Shown here in pieces: positions 32,574-35,342 of a stretch of 35,342 nucleotides of DNA. Each line of letters begins with the position of its first letter. Within the stretch, counting starts at the first letter, position 1. Origin of the DNA: an uncultured Clostridia bacterium (GTDB taxonomy: Bacteria > Bacillota > Clostridia > Christensenellales > Borkfalkiaceae); assembly GCA_944368065.1 (NCBI GenBank), contig CALVWV010000018.1:1-35342 (forward strand), given 5' to 3'. The notes beneath the pieces were generated by a model. That model had not been told where the DNA came from. It did not search any database and saw only the letters and a list, made by a program, of their open reading frames with translations. A program made the translations under genes and the position numbers.

Positions 32574-34973
32574 TTATGCCTTTTTAGCTTTCTTTTCCTT
32601 GCTGAGGAACTGCCCTACACCCTTGAAGAAGTGTCCGTTGAATATAAGCAGAAGCGCTTCCATCTGTCTGCGCGACATTCCGCCGAACTTGGCAAGTCCC
32701 CTTACGGGCTGGTGAAGCACGCCCATTACAAGGGTATTGGCCATAGCGCGGTTACCTGTTGCCGACATAAGCTTTATGGCAAAGCGTATCACGCCGGAGA
32801 AAAGCCTGCCGACCCATCTCTTGGAATACCTTAAGTCTGCAACCGTGCAATTTTCGGTAATTACCATGCGATTCTTTTTATAGAAGTTATATCCGCTTCT
32901 GGGAATATCTCTGCCAAGAATTTCGGCAAATTCCTTATCGCCCACCTTTTCAACGTTGCCGCTGTAGTATGAGGGCAATTCTTCGGGTTTATAAGGGCAC
33001 TCCGCCTTGGTTGCGGCGCGCGTTACTTTGGTTTCAAGGCGGATATCGCGCGAGGACGCGCCTATATACAGAACATATTCGCCGCCTTCAACTTCCCACT
33101 GGTTGCTTTCCACGTCGAAATAACGGAAAGTTTTGTCGTCGAAGGAAATGGTAACTTCCTTGCTTTCGCCTTTTTTGAGGTATACCTTTTTAAAGCCCTT
33201 AAGCTCCCTTACGGGGCGGAAAATTCTGCCGTCTTTTTTGCCTACGTAGAGCTGAGCAATTTCAGCGCCGTCAACGTCGCCCGCATTGGTTACTGTGAAC
33301 TTTACGCCCTTGTCGTCGGCAGATATGCCGCTGTATTCAAACTTTGTATAGGAAAGACCGAAACCGAAGGGGAATTCAACCTGTTTTTCGGTTTTGTCGA
33401 AGTAACGGTAACCTACGTACAGACCTTCGCGGTATTCGCAAGTCATCTGCTTGCCGGGGAAGTAACTTTCGCTTGCGCAGGGAATTTCGGGAGTGGACCA
33501 GGTTTCAGCAAGCTTGCCCGAAGGGTTAACCTTGCCGGAGAGCACGTCCAGAATTGCCGCCGCACCCGCCTGACCGCTGAGTCCGGCATAAAGAATAGCG
33601 TCGGCGTCCCTTGCCCAGTCCATATAAACGGCGCTGCCGCAGGAAAGAACGACTACCACCTTTACGCCCGCAGCCTTGAGCGCTTTGTACATATTAATCT
33701 GATTTTCGGGCACTTTGAGCGTCTGCCTGTCCAGACCTTCGGCTTCGCTGAACTCGTCGAGACCGGCAAAGAACAGAGTAACATCGGCTTTTTTGGCAAG
33801 TTCCACTGCGCGGTCGATGTGCACGGTTTTGTGTTTGCCGTAGCGTTCGAAGCCCTGTGCGTAGCCTATAACCTTGAAGGGGAATTCGCGGGTGTCTTCC
33901 ATTACGCTTTCAAGCTTGGTGGGGTTAACTATGGAAGAACCTGCGCCCTGATAACGAGGCTTGCTTGCAAAGTCGCCTACAAGCGCAATGCTTGTAGATT
34001 TGGCTATGGGCAGTATGCCGTTGTTTTTAAGCAGAACCATGCATTCGTCTGCACATTCTTTTGCAAGCTCGTGGTGGGCTTCTTTGTTGAACTCCTTGCC
34101 CTTTTCGCCCGCGGTAGTGATTTCTATGAGGTCGAGAACGCGGTTCACGCACTCGTCCACGTACATAATATCAAGCTTGCCGGCTTCCACCGCTTTTACT
34201 ATATCGTCGGCGCCGTAGCGGCAGCCGGGCATTTCAATATCGCTGCCAGCTATAGTGGAAGCGACTTTATTGTTTGTGCCGGCCCAGTCGGAAACGACCA
34301 CGCCTTCAAAGCCCCATTCGCCGCGGAGTATGTCGCGGAGAAGGTGTTTATTTTCATCTGCAAACGCGCCGTTTACCATGTTGTATGAAGACATGATTGC
34401 GTGCGGCTTGCCTTCTTTTACGGCAATTTCAAATCCTGTGAGGTAAATTTCGCGGAGGGTACGCTCGTCCATGACGGAATCGGTTACCATGCGGCGCTCC
34501 TCCTGGCTGTTTGCGGCAAAGTGCTTGATGCACGAAGCCGTACCGTTCTTCTGAATACCCCTTACATAAGAAGCCGCCATTTTGCCCGCAAGGTAAGGGT
34601 CCTCCGAAAAATATTCGAAGTTTCTGCCGCAGCGCGGGTTGCGCTTTATGCAAAGACCGGGTCCGAGCAACATGTTAACGTTCTGCGAAGCCGACTCTTC
34701 GCCGAGCGCTTCGCCCATTCTTTCCGCAAGTTCCTCGTTCCAGCTTGACGCCATTGAAACGGCCGTGGGGAAACACGTTGCGGGCACGCTGGCGTTAAGT
34801 CCGAGGTGGTCCGAAGCGGCTGCCTGTTTTCTTAGTCCGTGAGGGCCGTCCGAAAAGAATATGGACGGAATGCCCAGCTCTTCATAGCCCTGCGTGCTCC
34901 AGAAATCCTTGCCCGTCAACAAGTCGGCTTTCTGACGCAAAGTAAGCTTTTCCAAAATTTCCTCTCTGTTCAT
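32574..34973 (-). CDS. GH3 beta-glucosidase-like enzyme, conventional order
   Basis: A 799-aa enzyme. The TIM-barrel N-domain comes first (SDGPHGLR at 41-48, RNFEYFSED at 117-125, KHF at 150-152, nucleophile D229 in SDW), then the C-domain with CMVLLKNNGILPI and the acid/base region LDEFSEAEGLDR, a fibronectin-III-like domain (about 570-660) and a C-terminal extension of about 130 residues that is basic and not part of the GH3 core. There is no signal peptide, so it is cytoplasmic. I take the ATG at 34973; the frame upstream to 35078 is cysteine-rich and unlike the family. GGGG lies about ten bases upstream. Confidence 0.92.
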   Translation of the reverse strand: MNREEILEKLTLRQKADLLTGKDFWSTQGYEELGIPSIFFSDGPHGLRKQAAASDHLGLNASVPATCFPTAVSMASSWNEELAERMGEALGEESASQNVNMLLGPGLCIKRNPRCGRNFEYFSEDPYLAGKMAASYVRGIQKNGTASCIKHFAANSQEERRMVTDSVMDERTLREIYLTGFEIAVKEGKPHAIMSSYNMVNGAFADENKHLLRDILRGEWGFEGVVVSDWAGTNNKVASTIAGSDIEMPGCRYGADDIVKAVEAGKLDIMYVDECVNRVLDLIEITTAGEKGKEFNKEAHHELAKECADECMVLLKNNGILPIAKSTSIALVGDFASKPRYQGAGSSIVNPTKLESVMEDTREFPFKVIGYAQGFERYGKHKTVHIDRAVELAKKADVTLFFAGLDEFSEAEGLDRQTLKVPENQINMYKALKAAGVKVVVVLSCGSAVYMDWARDADAILYAGLSGQAGAAAILDVLSGKVNPSGKLAETWSTPEIPCASESYFPGKQMTCEYREGLYVGYRYFDKTEKQVEFPFGFGLSYTKFEYSGISADDKGVKFTVTNAGDVDGAEIAQLYVGKKDGRIFRPVRELKGFKKVYLKKGESKEVTISFDDKTFRYFDVESNQWEVEGGEYVLYIGASSRDIRLETKVTRAATKAECPYKPEELPSYYSGNVEKVGDKEFAEILGRDIPRSGYNFYKKNRMVITENCTVADLRYSKRWVGRLFSGVIRFAIKLMSATGNRAMANTLVMGVLHQPVRGLAKFGGMSRRQMEALLLIFNGHFFKGVGQFLSKEKKAKKA

Positions 34974-35103
34974 CTGATACTGCCCCTGATTATTATTTTT
35001 GCATAACGGAAAACAATGCGCACAACTACGCGCGCGGAACTTACAAAAAAGCATTCCGCACTTGCTAATTACGCACAAAAAATTTTAGCCGATATCATTA
35101 TAG

Positions 35104-35132
35104 ATTTTATCACGCACGCGCGAAGTAATCAA
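35104..35132 (-). promoter_or_regulatory. Candidate promoter of the GH3 gene
   Basis: On the minus strand TTGATT (35127-35132), 17 bp, TAAAAT (35104-35109). A TATAAT at 35097-35102 has no matching -35. Start near 35097, giving a leader of about 120 bases. Nothing else recognisable lies in 34974-35224. Confidence 0.55.
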
Positions 35133-35224
35133 GCTGTTTGGCATAAAATGTTAAATTCAGCGCATATTTGGTGTAGCAAACGGTACAAAACGCCATAATT
35201 TGTTATTTTTTTGGCAATAAATAT

Positions 35225-35342
35225 CCACTGGCATAGCCAGTGGTTTTTATTTTTCGGGCATAGCCCTAATACTACCAGCAGGGCACAAGTGCCCTTCAGG
35301 AACGCCTGGCAGCGCGCTACTTTTACTTGCTACCCTTAAAAG
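35225..35342. mobile_element. Probable end of an IS200/IS605-family element
   Basis: Four hairpins in a row: CCACTGGC-ATA-GCCAGTGG (35225-35243) followed by TTTTTATTTTT, GGGC-ATA-GCCC (35256-35266), AGGGCAC-AA-GTGCCCT (35280-35295), CAGG-AACG-CCTG (35297-35308). Small imperfect palindromes of this type next to T-rich linkers are typical of subterminal regions recognised by Y1 (TnpA) transposases. No transposase is in the window; it would lie beyond 35342. Confidence 0.5.

Noticed and set aside
32135-32587. Plus-strand ORF with a repeated 23-residue unit
   Set aside because: It is produced by the 69-bp tandem repeat (a multiple of three), lies opposite the transcribed strand and has no ribosome site.

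Overview
The window looks like chromosome from a gut-type, Gram-positive anaerobe of the class Clostridia (my guess is an uncultured Christensenellales-like lineage; this is inference). The evidence is AGGAGG-type ribosome sites, sigma-A promoters, a Firmicutes-type long GalT, OmpR-family two-component systems and several carbohydrate-active enzymes. No rRNA or taxonomic marker gene is present.

Region 1 (about 18-9799) is an integrated mobilizable element inserted at the 3' end of a tRNA gene; only the last 26 bases of the tRNA are visible. The core GGTGCACCAAA occurs at both ends. The element carries a MobV relaxase with an oriT-like palindrome resembling that of pMV158, decayed small ORFs, a cargo module (response regulator, histidine kinase, ABC ATPase, FtsX-type permease) whose two promoters share one direct-repeat operator layout, and an XRE regulator overlapping a large serine integrase. 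The right attachment site lies inside the integrase 3' end, so the integrase C-terminus is predicted to differ between the integrated and circular forms. A second tRNA-3'-like copy at 9955-9977 suggests an earlier insertion at the same target.

Region 2 (10.1-16.1 kb) is a run of small regulatory units: a MerR regulator diverging from a DUF4097-like lipoprotein through a classic 19-bp-spacer promoter; a membrane protein/response regulator/histidine kinase operon; and a CsoR-type repressor overlapping an EamA-family transporter, behind a perfect 23-bp palindromic operator.

Region 3 (16.1-35 kb) is glycan metabolism, almost all on the minus strand. It contains a membrane-anchored GH3 enzyme with swapped domain order; a seven-gene operon (GH2 beta-galactosidase, galT, galK, galM, an RmlB-like dehydratase, an aldo/keto reductase, a short-chain dehydrogenase) driven by two good promoters and lacking a galE; a small membrane protein next to the 3' remnant of another swapped GH3, joined to the remains of a LytTR response regulator with three lesions; a GtrA-like membrane protein with an unusual coiled-coil tail; three 69-bp tandem repeats; and a conventional GH3 enzyme. 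The beta-galactosidase and GH3 enzymes would release galactose and glucose, and galM/galK/galT would feed galactose into the Leloir pathway. The window ends in a hairpin cluster that looks like the terminus of an IS200/IS605-family element.
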